64,000 bases of DNA, taken from Edaphobacter modestus. GTDB lineage: Bacteria > Acidobacteriota > Terriglobia > Terriglobales > Acidobacteriaceae. The stretch covers positions 4,774,001 through 4,838,000 of the forward strand of contig NZ_SHKW01000001.1 in assembly GCF_004217555.1 (NCBI RefSeq), read 5' to 3'. Shown piece after piece: positions 50,810 through 59,310 of the stretch. The notes under the pieces were generated by a model that ran no database searches, had not been told where the DNA came from, and saw nothing but the letters and a program-made list of their open reading frames with translations. Numbering within the stretch: the stretch's first letter is position 1; every line of letters starts with the position of its first letter. Made by a program: the position numbers and the translations under genes.

Positions 50810-52315
50810 ATGGAGGATACGGTGAGTCGATGGCTTTCGCGAAGGTCAGTTGTCTGTCTCTGGGTGTTTGCGGTGGTGGCAATGGGGTGGGTAGAAGCTG
50901 CTGCGCAGGAGAGAAAGCCTGATCTGGTGTTGAAGGGGACGATTACTGAGGCGCAGCGTGAGACCTATGTCGAGGTTCCGTTCACGGTGCCTGCAGGCGT
51001 TATGCGGGTGAGTGTGGAGTTCCACTATACCGGTCACGAGAAGAAGGCGACGATCGACCTGGGGCTGCTGGACAACGAGAGGTTTCGCGGATGGAGCGGA
51101 GGAAACAAGAGCGCGTTCACGGTCTCGGAGTCGGATGCGACGCCTTCGTATCTGCCGGGGCCGGTGAGGCCAGGAGTCTGGAAGCTGCTGCTTGGCGTGC
51201 CGAGCATGCCAGACGGGGTGCAGTCCGAGTACGTGGCGAACGTGTACTTCGGGCGTGAGGGAGAGACGATTGGAGCGTCGGGGTTTGGCGCGGCATCTGT
51301 TCCGGAGCCGGTGCGCGAAGGTCCGGGATGGTTTCGTGGCGACCTGCACCTGCATGACGCTCACAGCGACGGAAGCTGCGTGAGTGAGGCAGGGAAGAAG
51401 GTGCCTTGTCCGTTGTTCAAGACAGTGGAAGCGGCACGCGCGCGAGGGCTGGACTTTATCGCGATCACGGATCACAACACAGTCTCGCACTTTGACGCGA
51501 TGCGGGAGCTGGCTCCTTACTTCGACAAGATGTTACTGATTCCGGGGCGAGAGATTACGACCTTCGATGGACACGCGAATGTTTTCGGCACGACGGAGTT
51601 TATCGACTTCCGGCTGAAGAGCAAGTATGTTCCAACGTTCAACGATCTGCTGAACGATGTGGAGAAGAAGCACGCGCTGCTCTCGATCAATCATCCGGGA
51701 TCGCCTACGGGTGCAGCATGCATGGGCTGCGGCTGGTCGGTGAAGGATACGGACTTCAGCCGCGTGCATGTGATTGAGGCGATCAATGGCGGGTCGATGG
51801 ATGGACCGCAGTCGGGAGTTCCGTTCTGGCAGAAGCGTCTGAACGATGGATTTCGGGTGACTGCGATTGGCGGAAGCGACAATCATAACGCGTCCTATCA
51901 GTCGGCGATAGGGAAGCCAACGACGGTGGTGTACGCTGCGAATCTTTCAGAGCGAGCGGTGCTTGAAGGAATCCGCGCAGGCCATGTATTCGTCGATCTG
52001 CAGGGATCAGGGGATGGCGCGATCGAGTTTACGGCGACAGCGGGATCTCAGAGCGCGGTGATGGGAGATGCGCTGAAGGCTTCCAGCGGAACGAATGTGC
52101 ACTTTGTTCTGACGATGCTGAATCTTGCCGGAGCACATGCCGAGGTGGTTCGAGATGGTGTGGTGAAGCCGCTTGGCGAGGTGGCGAAGAATGCACGGGA
52201 GACGCGGGAGTTCGATGAGCCTTCGGATGGCGAGCGGCATTGGGTTCGCGTGAATGTTCGTGGAGAGAATGGGCGACTGCTGGTGCTGGGGAATCCGGTC
52301 TATCTGAACTTTTAG
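50810..52315 (+). CDS. CehA/McbA-type PHP metallohydrolase, exported
   Basis: A 501-residue protein with a signal segment (about 12-32, LWVFAVVAMGWVEAAAQ), an N-terminal beta-sandwich (about 40-180) and a PHP domain with metal ligands in GDLHLHDAHSDGSC, DFIAITDHNTVSHFD, IPGREITTFDGHANVFG, LLSINHPGSP and IGGSDNHN. CehA/McbA enzymes hydrolyse phosphoester or carbamate bonds, but this member's substrate is unknown. ATG 50810 opens the signal; the longer frame from 50726 is less likely. The upstream 213 bases show no clear promoter. It converges with the RMD1 gene, sharing four bases. Confidence 0.84.
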   Translation: MEDTVSRWLSRRSVVCLWVFAVVAMGWVEAAAQERKPDLVLKGTITEAQRETYVEVPFTVPAGVMRVSVEFHYTGHEKKATIDLGLLDNERFRGWSGGNKSAFTVSESDATPSYLPGPVRPGVWKLLLGVPSMPDGVQSEYVANVYFGREGETIGASGFGAASVPEPVREGPGWFRGDLHLHDAHSDGSCVSEAGKKVPCPLFKTVEAARARGLDFIAITDHNTVSHFDAMRELAPYFDKMLLIPGREITTFDGHANVFGTTEFIDFRLKSKYVPTFNDLLNDVEKKHALLSINHPGSPTGAACMGCGWSVKDTDFSRVHVIEAINGGSMDGPQSGVPFWQKRLNDGFRVTAIGGSDNHNASYQSAIGKPTTVVYAANLSERAVLEGIRAGHVFVDLQGSGDGAIEFTATAGSQSAVMGDALKASSGTNVHFVLTMLNLAGAHAEVVRDGVVKPLGEVAKNARETREFDEPSDGERHWVRVNVRGENGRLLVLGNPVYLNF

Positions 52316-53424
52316 AGGCCTTTGCCGCGGAAGAGGTAGATGAGCTCGATGACGAGGATGATGACGACGGCGGACTCGAGGAAGAAGGCGCGGCTCTGGT
52401 TGAACTGATCGACCATGAAGCGATAGAGGTCTTCGGCGGTGTTTATCTTCTGCTTGACGAGGTCTTTGTAGTCGGGAACGCCGACCTTGGCTGCGGCCAG
52501 GCGGTAAAGACGCGCGGCGAACATGTCGCTGAGGAACTTGATGGCGTTGTCGGCGTGTTCGGTGAGCTCCATGACCTCGAGGAGAACGGTGTGGAGACGA
52601 TTCGCTGAACCGGCGCGGCGCCAGCGCGTGAAGACGTTGGAGGGCTGCTCGAAGGAATCGTAGACGGTATCGAGAACCTGGGTGAGAAGCTCGTCGTAGT
52701 GGCGGAATTCGAGGAGCTGGGAGTTGGCATATTCGAGCAACTGGATGGCGGCTTCGGCGCCGGCTGGAGTGTCGTAGAGGAAGGCGGCGTTCCATCCGAT
52801 GACGGTGAGATCGGTCGGGTAGTAGGAGATGCTGGACTGGAGGACCTCGTGGCACTCCTGGGTAGAGAGCGGGAGGGTGTCTCCGCGAACGACCTGTGCG
52901 ATGCGGGAGCCGTGGGCGGCGATGAGATCGGCGGCGGCGGGGGAACCGGTGATGTGGCGGACGTGGACGATGAGGTAGTCCTCGGAGAGCCAGTCGGCGT
53001 AGGGCTTGATAAGCGCGGGGGCGGCGGCCTGGAGGCGCAGGCGAACGATTTGCGAGGCGTGGGCGGCGAAGTCAATCTCCCATGCCCAGCGACCGGCGAG
53101 GGCGATGAGGGTCTCCCATGGGCCGGAGAAGGGAAGCTGGAGGACGACGCTAACGACTCCATAGTCGTAGTACTTGATTTCGCCAAGGAGACGCTCGCCG
53201 GTATCGAGGAGAAAAGGCTCGGTGGGCTCGACGACCGGGGGGCGTTTGTAACGGACGTAGCCGGGGGCGGGATGTTTGAGAGCGGGTTGCTGAACGGTGG
53301 GTGCGCTGAGGAGATCTCGGAGGCGGTCGAGGCGGATCTCTTCGCAGACGTCGAATTGGAGCAGGACGTGGACGGCGCCGGAGAGGGTGAAGGTCTCAGA
53401 CGTGGATTGGGCGGCTTCCGGCAT
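52312..53424 (-). CDS. RMD1/DUF155 family protein with C-terminal membrane anchor
   Basis: A 370-residue protein: N-terminal mixed region, then the DUF155 pattern LGEIKYYDYGVVSVVL, IDFAAHASQIVRLRL, a helical QLLEFRHYDELLTQVLDTVY, TVLLEVMELTEHADNAIKFL, and a C-terminal membrane helix FFLESAVVIILVIELIYLF. Yeast Rmd1 relatives are needed for sporulation or mitochondrial translation, but bacterial roles are not defined. The C-terminal anchor faces most of the protein to the cytosol. Its stop overlaps that of the PHP gene. Confidence 0.75.
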   Translation of the reverse strand: MPEAAQSTSETFTLSGAVHVLLQFDVCEEIRLDRLRDLLSAPTVQQPALKHPAPGYVRYKRPPVVEPTEPFLLDTGERLLGEIKYYDYGVVSVVLQLPFSGPWETLIALAGRWAWEIDFAAHASQIVRLRLQAAAPALIKPYADWLSEDYLIVHVRHITGSPAAADLIAAHGSRIAQVVRGDTLPLSTQECHEVLQSSISYYPTDLTVIGWNAAFLYDTPAGAEAAIQLLEYANSQLLEFRHYDELLTQVLDTVYDSFEQPSNVFTRWRRAGSANRLHTVLLEVMELTEHADNAIKFLSDMFAARLYRLAAAKVGVPDYKDLVKQKINTAEDLYRFMVDQFNQSRAFFLESAVVIILVIELIYLFRGKGL

Positions 53425-53545
53425 CCTGTCAAGGATAGTACCGCTACGGAAGTTAAAAAGAAGTTTAGCTCACGATTCAGCTATGACCGCTTCCGGTTGT
53501 TAGCGGTCCCCCCGTGCATTGGGAGATCTTATTTTCGTCTGCTGT

Positions 53546-54841
53546 TTAGCGGCTGCGGATGAGGACGGCTGTTGCATCGTCGGTTCGATCCGATCCAGCG
53601 CCGAAGCGCTGAACTTCCGCGATAAGGCCGTCGACGCAGGCCTCGGGCCGCAGAAAGTGCTCGATGAGGCGAGCCGGACCGTACTCTTCCTCTGTTTTAT
53701 CCATGGCTTCCGTGATGCCGTCGGTATAAAGCAGCAGTTGGGTGCCGGGGTTGAGCGTAAGGATGCACTGTGGGTACGAGGACACTCCGAGGCCAAGCGG
53801 CAGGCCGGTATCCAATTCCAGAAACGAACAATCATGATTGATGAGCAGGGGACGAAGATGTCCGGCGCTGGCCAGCGTAAGCTCGCGAGAACCGGCATCG
53901 AGCACGCCGTAGACCATGGTGACGAACTTTCCTGCTGGAAAATCTTCCATGAGTGTCCGGTTGAGGTGTTCGAGGGTCTTCTCCGGCGAGGAGTAGAGAG
54001 GCGCGATCGAGCGCAGGATGGCCCGGGTCGCGGACATGAGGAGGGCGGCGGACATACCCTTTCCTGAGACATCCGCCAGGGCGATACCGTAGCGTTGATC
54101 CCCGAGATCGATGAAGTCGAACCAGTCGCCTGCAACAGCTCCCGCAGGATGCCAGGCTGTCTCAAAGGCGAAGCCTGGGATGAGCGGCACGGGCTTCAGA
54201 AAGAGCGCTTGCTGGATGGCGCGGGCCTCGTCGGACTCCTGCTGCATGCGTTCGCGCTGAAGGCGCTCCACCCGGAAGAGCCGGGCGTTCTCAATGGCTA
54301 TGGCGATGTGGCCAGCAAGCGCCTGAAGCACCGTGAGTTGGTCATCGGAGAACGCGTCGATCTGGCGATGGTCGACGGACAAGACGCCGATGACCATACC
54401 GGCGGCCTTCAGGGGAATGCTGACTTCAGAGCGGGTGGCGGGCTCGCAGGCGATATAGTAAGGGTCCTGGCGGACGTCACGCGCATAGTACATCTTGCCC
54501 GTGGCTGCGACGTGGCCGACCATTCCCTGTCGCCCAATTTGCAGCCGCTGACCTTTCTTGTGCTTTGTGCAGCCGCGCACTCCCTGCAAAACCATATCGT
54601 CTGTATCGCCTGCACGGAGCCATACCGCAACCTCCACATTTCCAATGGAGGAGGAGATGTCATTGACGACGCGATCGAGCAGGGCATCGAGGTCGAGCGT
54701 GGAGGTAATCAGATTCGCGGCCCGTTGCAGCTTCATGAGGACCTGAACGAATTCACAGGAGGAGTGGATGCTCGGTGGGATGGTGCGGCGAGTCTGAACG
54801 GCAGTGGGCAAGGTGGCCATAGGTGCCCCCTTTGAACCCAT
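53546..54841 (-). CDS. GAF-SpoIIE (PP2C-type) phosphatase
   Basis: A 431-residue soluble signalling phosphatase. GAF domain about 45-190 (LDLDALLDRVVNDISSSIG, GRQGMVGHVAATGKMYYARDV, VSIPLKAAGMVIGVLSVDH), coiled helix about 192-215, and SpoIIE/RsbU-like phosphatase about 220-430 (GAVAGDWFDFIDL, IALADVSGKGMSAALLMSATR, LLYTDGITEAMD, DRTDDATAVLI) with the metal-binding Asp residues. Such enzymes dephosphorylate anti-anti-sigma factors; no partner is adjacent. ATG 54820 is an alternative start. Confidence 0.88.
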   Translation of the reverse strand: MGSKGAPMATLPTAVQTRRTIPPSIHSSCEFVQVLMKLQRAANLITSTLDLDALLDRVVNDISSSIGNVEVAVWLRAGDTDDMVLQGVRGCTKHKKGQRLQIGRQGMVGHVAATGKMYYARDVRQDPYYIACEPATRSEVSIPLKAAGMVIGVLSVDHRQIDAFSDDQLTVLQALAGHIAIAIENARLFRVERLQRERMQQESDEARAIQQALFLKPVPLIPGFAFETAWHPAGAVAGDWFDFIDLGDQRYGIALADVSGKGMSAALLMSATRAILRSIAPLYSSPEKTLEHLNRTLMEDFPAGKFVTMVYGVLDAGSRELTLASAGHLRPLLINHDCSFLELDTGLPLGLGVSSYPQCILTLNPGTQLLLYTDGITEAMDKTEEEYGPARLIEHFLRPEACVDGLIAEVQRFGAGSDRTDDATAVLIRSR

Positions 54842-55030
54842 GGTGTGGGTTACTCAGTAGATGTTTGGGAGGGCAATTGTGATGCATGCATCTTATTAGG
54901 GGCGGGGCGCTCGACGGGACGGCTCGAAGCCAGTTCAAGAGCGACGGTGGTCAAATGCGCGGTTCCAGCCGGATGATATCCATTCGGCGATTCCTGCGTC
55001 ATGCCTGAACCGCGGATTTGCGAGTTCGCT

Positions 55031-55102
<72 letters not shown>

Positions 55103-55175
55103 AAAGACTTCAAGTTGCTAATTAATAACGACTTACATGGTTTGTCTCTCACTTTGCATCCCTGAGTGAGGAAAC

Positions 55176-56029
55176 ATGGAACCACGTTTTGAGCAATTCC
55201 TGCGTGAACGTCAATACCTTCACAATGTCTCGTCCGCAACCATACAGTGGTATCGCGAGAGCCTTTGTTTGTTGCCCTGCGAGTCGCCCTCGCAAGAGCA
55301 ACTCATCGAAACCGTAATCAAGATGCGTGAGCGAGGCCGCAAGGCCACGGGCTGCAACGTAGCGATTAGGGCAATCAACTCTTATATGCATTGGAACAGT
55401 GGGACGAAGCGCAAATGCGGATCGGGATGCGAACACCCACGAATACAAGAGCTGAAAGAGCCGCAAGAGGTGCTTCCCACGTTCTCCGAGGCGCAAATTA
55501 AACGGCTCGTCGCGGCGAAGCCGAAAGGGAAGTATCAACGACGCACACATCTGCTCGCGCTATTCCTCCTGGACACCGGCGCGAGGATTAGTGAAGCCCT
55601 TGGCGTGAGAGTGCGAGACATCGACTTCGACAATCTGTTAGTGACGCTCGACGGCAAAGGGCGAAAGCAGCGTGTCGTCCCCTTTAGCTTCGAACTGCGG
55701 CGGGCGTTGTTCCTGTACTGCAAAGAGTCGAACCACTCGCCGGACCATCCGCTATTCGCCAGCCGAATGCATACGCCGTTAGGTCGCAGGGACATGCTTC
55801 GAGACATAAAGATCCACTGCGAGCGACAAGGGGTTATCCCGCCTGTTCGAACCCTCCATGCGTTCCGGCATACGTTCGCGGTGAACTACCTTCGTCGCGG
55901 TGGCTCCGTATTCCATCTGCAAAAGTCCTCGGTCACAGCAGCCTCGATATGACTCGAATGTACGCCAATCTCGTTACGACCGATCTTCAGGCCGTACACG
56001 AGCGGGTGAGCCTGCTTTCAAAACCGTAG
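55176..56029 (+). pseudogene. Frameshifted tyrosine recombinase (integrase) of the island
   Basis: The intact part codes for an N-terminal SAM-like arm-binding domain (about 1-90) and most of the catalytic domain: first Arg in DTGARISEALGV and HxxR in TLHAFRHTFAVNYLRRGG. After codon 250 (CAA AAG at 55920-55925) the frame runs to an early stop at 55952. One frame over, from 55925, it continues VLGHSSLDMTRMYANLV, holding the second His and the nucleophile Tyr, to TAG at 56027. So a single base has been lost near 55925 and the active Tyr is out of frame. A programmed -1 shift at the AAAAG run is possible but less likely. Confidence 0.88.
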
Positions 56030-56153
56030 CTGGGGTATAGCCAAGGGCGGTTAGCGGTCCGTACTGTGACCGCTAACCGCCCTTTACGGGAGTATCCATC
56101 GCGAACTGAATCAATCACTTTACGGTCAGAGACAACCAGCTGAAAATGGGTCC

Positions 56154-57020
56154 ATGCAAGAAAGCGCCCAAAGAAAAATCAGCGGGTCTGCCGGTACGAT
56201 TATTAGCATTGCAATCGGGTTATATCTGCAGACCAATCCAACATGGGGTAATCTGCACCCGCGTCTAGCTGCGGCGTTCTACGTGATGGCTGGCGTTTCC
56301 TGCTTATTCGCTGCGATGCAGTGGCCGTTTGTGCAGCGACTATTTGGTGTCTATCATGAGCCACCTACAGCTACGCTTTCTTCGGCCTCACCCTCAATAG
56401 GGGCACTGACTTTTGCTCCCGTATTTAACAATCAAACGGAACACGCAATAGTGGGAGAGCGCAAAGAAACAACAAATTCGACGGCGGAACAAAACCGCCC
56501 GCGTCCAAAACTGCGGTGTTCGCGTGTCCAAAAAATGGGAGTAAGCTACAGTCCTTTTGGCAGGTGGGATATTGATTCTCTGGGAGCTAGCGCAATCGTT
56601 CTCTATTTGAAAAACCAAGCGGCAGACCACGGTGAAAAGGGCGCTGTCGCTGAGTTTGTCTATGCGTCAATTGAATTTTCTAGTGGAAACGGGCAGGTTG
56701 AAGCCCACATATCGAAAGCTTATTGGATGGAAGAAAAATTATGCAATGTGAATGTCGCCATTGAGGCTGAGAAAGGGATTCTTATTGGGACAATGCCCGC
56801 TCTTCATTGGCATTTATTTGAGAACGAACGAACGCCGCAACGTCAGGCCGCCATCGAGCGCAGCCGAGTTTTACCGGCTCTCAAAGAAAAGGTGTACACA
56901 TTTGATGGAAATGTCACGATTACTGTAAAGGTGATCGAGTCCCGGACTGGAGAAACGCTGCTAAAACATACCTTTAGTATCTTCAGCGGTATGAATGACT
57001 TTCGAATCCTGCCTGATTAA
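56154..57020 (+). CDS. Membrane protein of unknown function, island-borne
   Basis: A 288-residue protein with two N-terminal membrane helices (about 13-26 and 37-56; ISIAIGLYLQ and AAFYVMAGVSCLFAAM), a polar Ser/Thr/Asn-rich linker (about 70-120) and a soluble C-terminal domain with beta strands (GASAIVLYLKNQA, EFVYASIEFSSGNGQ, NVTITVKVIESRTGETLLKHTF). Two helices then a cytosolic sensor-like domain recall membrane effectors of defence systems, but no family is recognised. Codon use is AT-richer than the chromosome around it. Confidence 0.65.
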   Translation: MQESAQRKISGSAGTIISIAIGLYLQTNPTWGNLHPRLAAAFYVMAGVSCLFAAMQWPFVQRLFGVYHEPPTATLSSASPSIGALTFAPVFNNQTEHAIVGERKETTNSTAEQNRPRPKLRCSRVQKMGVSYSPFGRWDIDSLGASAIVLYLKNQAADHGEKGAVAEFVYASIEFSSGNGQVEAHISKAYWMEEKLCNVNVAIEAEKGILIGTMPALHWHLFENERTPQRQAAIERSRVLPALKEKVYTFDGNVTITVKVIESRTGETLLKHTFSIFSGMNDFRILPD

Positions 57021-57032
57021 GCTTGGGAGGGC

Positions 57033-57225
57033 GGGTCGAAATCTTGGGGACCTCCCCTTAAAAGCCCTCCGCCGCTCACAAACTCCCGTATACGAATAAT
57101 TAGCGAAAATTAGAACGATTCATTGAACTTAGGCAACAGCTGTTGGTTTATCGAATATATTCTTGTGTATGTAAATTTGGGAATTGCGGCGCTCTTTTAA
57201 GGGGATGTCCCTCAAGATTTGACCC
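57033..57225. repeat. MITE-like element with imperfect 32-bp terminal inverted repeats
   Basis: Arms 57033-57064 and 57194-57225 are inverted copies (both contain CCCCTTAAAAG or its complement and GGGTC-AAATCTTG) with about three mismatches and an indel. The interior of about 130 bases is AT-rich and non-coding. It starts right after the stop of the preceding gene. Size and shape suggest a small non-autonomous element; a long-range terminator is possible too. Confidence 0.55.
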
Positions 57226-57286
57226 ACCCCCCACCACCCGGGCGGACCTGCCGACGTCTGCGCACAGCACCCAATAGCTGTCCATT

Positions 57287-57350
57287 AGGCACTCGATTTA
57301 CACAAGATGTTGTGCCTTATGCTTGACATACCGCGAAAGTTGTATATCCT
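57287..57350 (+). promoter_or_regulatory. Promoter with nested dyads before the 37-residue gene
   Basis: TTGACA (57323-57328), 16-base spacer, TATCCT (57345-57350). Just upstream are nested inverted repeats: AGGCAC (57287-57292) with GTGCCT (57312-57317), and CACAA (57301-57305) with TTGTG (57310-57314). This looks like an operator abutting the -35. Confidence 0.5.
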
Positions 57351-57356
57351 CACCAT

Positions 57357-57480
57357 TGACTATCGAAGAAAAGGCGATAGTTTGCAGCAAGATGCGTCAA
57401 GGCTATCGCTCCCCAGCGGGGCTGTAACCCCGCCGAGGAGACCTCACTCACACTAACCCTAATCACAGGAGCAATAGTTT
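57357..57480 (+). promoter_or_regulatory. Structured leader RNA with mutually exclusive hairpins
   Basis: From the predicted start near 57357: segment A (ACTATCG, 57359-57365) pairs with B (CGATAGT, 57375-57381) over 7 bp; B extended left (GCGATAG, 57374-57380) instead pairs with C (CTATCGC, 57403-57409) over 7 bp. A GC hairpin GCGGGG/CCCCGC (57416-57433, 6-base loop) and GAGG/CCTC (57435-57445) follow, then AGGAG nine bases before the ATG. This switch-like design is not a riboswitch class I recognise. The remaining bases of the gap 57021-57480 hold the MITE-like repeat and promoter. Confidence 0.5.
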
Positions 57481-57594
57481 ATGAGCAAGAAAATCGAAGT
57501 AAACCGCAGCGCAGTGTCCGGAAAGTTCGTGACCGAGACGTACGCGAAGAGCCACCCGAAGACGACTGAGACGGAAACCTACAAGCGCAAGTAA
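57481..57594 (+). CDS. 37-residue basic conserved-type small protein
   Basis: MSKKIEVNRSAVSGKFVTET then YAKSHPKTTETETYKRK: a lysine-rich peptide with the pattern G-[KR]-FV-T-x-x-YA-x-x-HP-x-TT-x-x-ET that I recall in short proteins of mobile elements and many proteobacteria, sometimes misnamed as transporters. Function unknown. AGGAG (57467-57471) gives a strong ribosome site, and a promoter and structured leader precede it, so it is very likely translated. A hairpin follows the stop. Confidence 0.75.
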   Translation: MSKKIEVNRSAVSGKFVTETYAKSHPKTTETETYKRK

Positions 57595-57621
57595 TCCAAG
57601 TCACAGCGGAACCATAACACA

Positions 57622-57659
57622 GGGACGCCCTGACTGTTTCCACAAAATTGGGGCGTTCC
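57622..57659 (+). terminator. Hairpin after the 37-residue gene, possible terminator
   Basis: A 9-bp stem with one G-T pair (57622-57630 with 57651-57659) and a 20-base loop. No T run follows, so it may rather protect the 3' end or need Rho. Confidence 0.4.
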
Positions 57660-57842
57660 ATAGCAAGTCACTAATTAATCATCGTTACCCATCGTTTATA
57701 TAAATTCCAAATCCCGATCCCTGTCCACCCTGTCAGACGACCCTCAAGGGAGTCGGACTGGGGGGGACGGGGGTTGGGGGCGTGGGTGGTGTCCGGTATC
57801 TCTGTATCTCTTTATATGGGTGGTCATCAGACATGCCGCGAC

Positions 57843-58244
57843 CTAGTCGCACCGATGCCTCAAGACCCAATCCTTTCCCCGCCTAATTCCGCTCTTAGAC
57901 AGCAGTCGAGCTAATGCTCGGACCGACATTTTCGGGTTCTCACGCATGATCGCGATTGCACGGGCGTCTTTGCCGTCCGCATTCGGTTTGCTCCCCGGCT
58001 TGTTGACGTTGTTCGGGTCCTCAAACATCCAACGACGCCGAGCTATCCAACTTCGGCTTCGCTCGTAGTTCTCGCCCTCTACCCTAAGCCACATCTCCAA
58101 GACATCGACGGAGAGGTGCCGGTTAGCCGCGATAACGAGCCACGGATAGCCGGGCGTGCCTTTGAAGTCCTCAATATTGATTGTGAGATTTGTTTGACGG
58201 CTCACTTCTTTCCCGTGGCCATCTGTCCACCTTAGAGTCCCCAT
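57843..58244 (-). CDS. Island protein of unknown function, possible C-terminal HTH
   Basis: A 133-residue protein, not recognised. The N-terminal half has MGTLRWTDGHGKEVSRQTN and aromatic strands (YPWLVIAANRHLSVDVLEMWL); the C-terminal half is basic with AIAIMRENPKMSVRALARLL, which has the spacing of a helix-turn-helix and may bind DNA. ATG 58244 shares one base with the stop of the preceding gene (TAATG), so translation is coupled. An ATG at 58322 in the same frame lies inside the preceding gene and is less likely. Confidence 0.6.
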   Translation of the reverse strand: MGTLRWTDGHGKEVSRQTNLTINIEDFKGTPGYPWLVIAANRHLSVDVLEMWLRVEGENYERSRSWIARRRWMFEDPNNVNKPGSKPNADGKDARAIAIMRENPKMSVRALARLLSKSGIRRGKDWVLRHRCD

Positions 58245-58741
58245 TACACAATCTCCCTCGGATGGATGTCGGCCCTGGTAGCCGGGGCGTACGCGACAAC
58301 ATGCGGTTGTGTGGGCCTCCACCCAAGCTCAATTGGCGTACCATCGGCCCATCGGAGCCGCCTTGCATAGCCCTTCTGTCGCTTCTTCGGCAGTGGTTCA
58401 AGTTCGGTGCCGAAGACTCTGTCGGGTGTCGCCGTTCGCAATTCAGCTCGCCCGTTAAACTCCGGGTGCAGAATTAGAATGGCCCTCGCATAGTAGGGGG
58501 TAGCGTGATCGTTCATAAGGTACGTGGTAGTAGGGCCGGACTTCATCTCCAACTTCCACCGCGAGTAATGCCACAAGCTAGCGAACGAGAACGCACCAAA
58601 GCCTCGCTCGATGCGGAGCCGGATCTCCGACACGAGGAAGTCGAGCACTTCGGGATGTTCCCGGTGGAAGCGGTGGAATCTTGCTAGTTCGTGGTGCGGT
58701 TTGGATCGCGCTACTAACTCATCAATTGCATCGATTGTCAT
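58244..58741 (-). CDS. Phage/plasmid-type small protein of unknown function
   Basis: A 165-residue protein. The stretch FHRFHREHPEVLDFLVSEI, GFGAFSFASLWHYSRWKLEM, TYLMNDHATPYYARAIL and HPEFNGRAELRTA follows a pattern I recall in widespread phage and mobile-element proteins (FHxxNPxVy..., a central Leu/Trp helix, N-N-x-x-x-x-Y-A-R, Px-x-x-x-F-x-x-R). Role unknown. ATG 58741 has GAGGGAC nine bases upstream; 58765 is poorer. First gene of the coupled leftward pair. Confidence 0.65.
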   Translation of the reverse strand: MTIDAIDELVARSKPHHELARFHRFHREHPEVLDFLVSEIRLRIERGFGAFSFASLWHYSRWKLEMKSGPTTTYLMNDHATPYYARAILILHPEFNGRAELRTATPDRVFGTELEPLPKKRQKGYARRLRWADGTPIELGWRPTQPHVVAYAPATRADIHPREIV

Positions 58742-59104
58742 AAAAAGTCCCTCTATTAAATGCACTAGAATGGGTCATCTTATTGAAAATAGGCGACATA
58801 AATTCGTTTAGCGTTTGTTCGCTTTGTGTTCGCTTATCGGTTCATCTTCCTCAGTGATTTCTCGAAGTGCTTTTGCAGCGTGTCCGTGTGCTTTGCTTCT
58901 AAAGCGCTTCACGCATATCTTTGCGGTCGATAGTGCTCACGTTGTAGATGGGGCGAACATTTATAAACGCCAAAAAATATGGTCCAGTTTGGGGCGCAGA
59001 GGCTTAGAACACAATACCCCCTATGCGTCATCTAAACTATTGATATAAATATGTTTACGTGGATGGGCTAAGTGGACGAGATAACGGGACGTACTATAAA
59101 CAAG
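58742..59104. other. AT-rich island gap, no supported gene
   Basis: It should hold the promoter of the leftward pair. On the minus strand a short open stretch ending at 58808 codes for a charged tail (AAKALREITEEDEPISEHK) but lacks a convincing start, so it is not called. Confidence 0.5.
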
Positions 59105-59297
59105 ATGGCATTTACCTGCGATGAAGTCGCCGCGATGAGGGGTTTTCCATCGAGACACCATCACGTCACTGTTCCAGAACGAGCCGGGAGTCATAGCCAT
59201 CAACCGACCCGAGCAGATGCATAAGCGGAGCTTACGCAGCATCCGCATATCGCGTCCGGTGTACTAGCGCATCGTTAGGAGGCTGACTAACCGCTGA
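59105..59297 (+). pseudogene. Doubly broken helix-turn-helix (excisionase-like) gene
   Basis: From ATG 59105 the frame reads MAFTCDEVAAMRG; after a GGGGTTTT run (59139-59146) the neighbouring frame continues with VFHRDTITSLFQNEPGVIA, then INRPEQMHKRSLRSIRISRP. Together this matches a small HTH family with an EPGV motif and a basic KRSYRTLRIPxxVYERV-like tail. A TAG at 59265 sits where a Glu (GAG) is expected, after which RIVRRLTNR continues to TGA at 59295. So there is one frameshift and one nonsense change. Confidence 0.7.
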
Positions 59298-59310
59298 TAG
59301 GATTTGTGGA

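Noticed and set aside
55914..55960. Programmed -1 frameshift in the integrase
   Set aside because: The slip site G-CAA-AAG is not a proper tandem heptamer and no stimulatory hairpin is evident; a one-base deletion is simpler.
58808..58950. Small minus-strand ORF in the island gap
   Set aside because: Charged and open, but no convincing start codon or ribosome site and no recognisable family.
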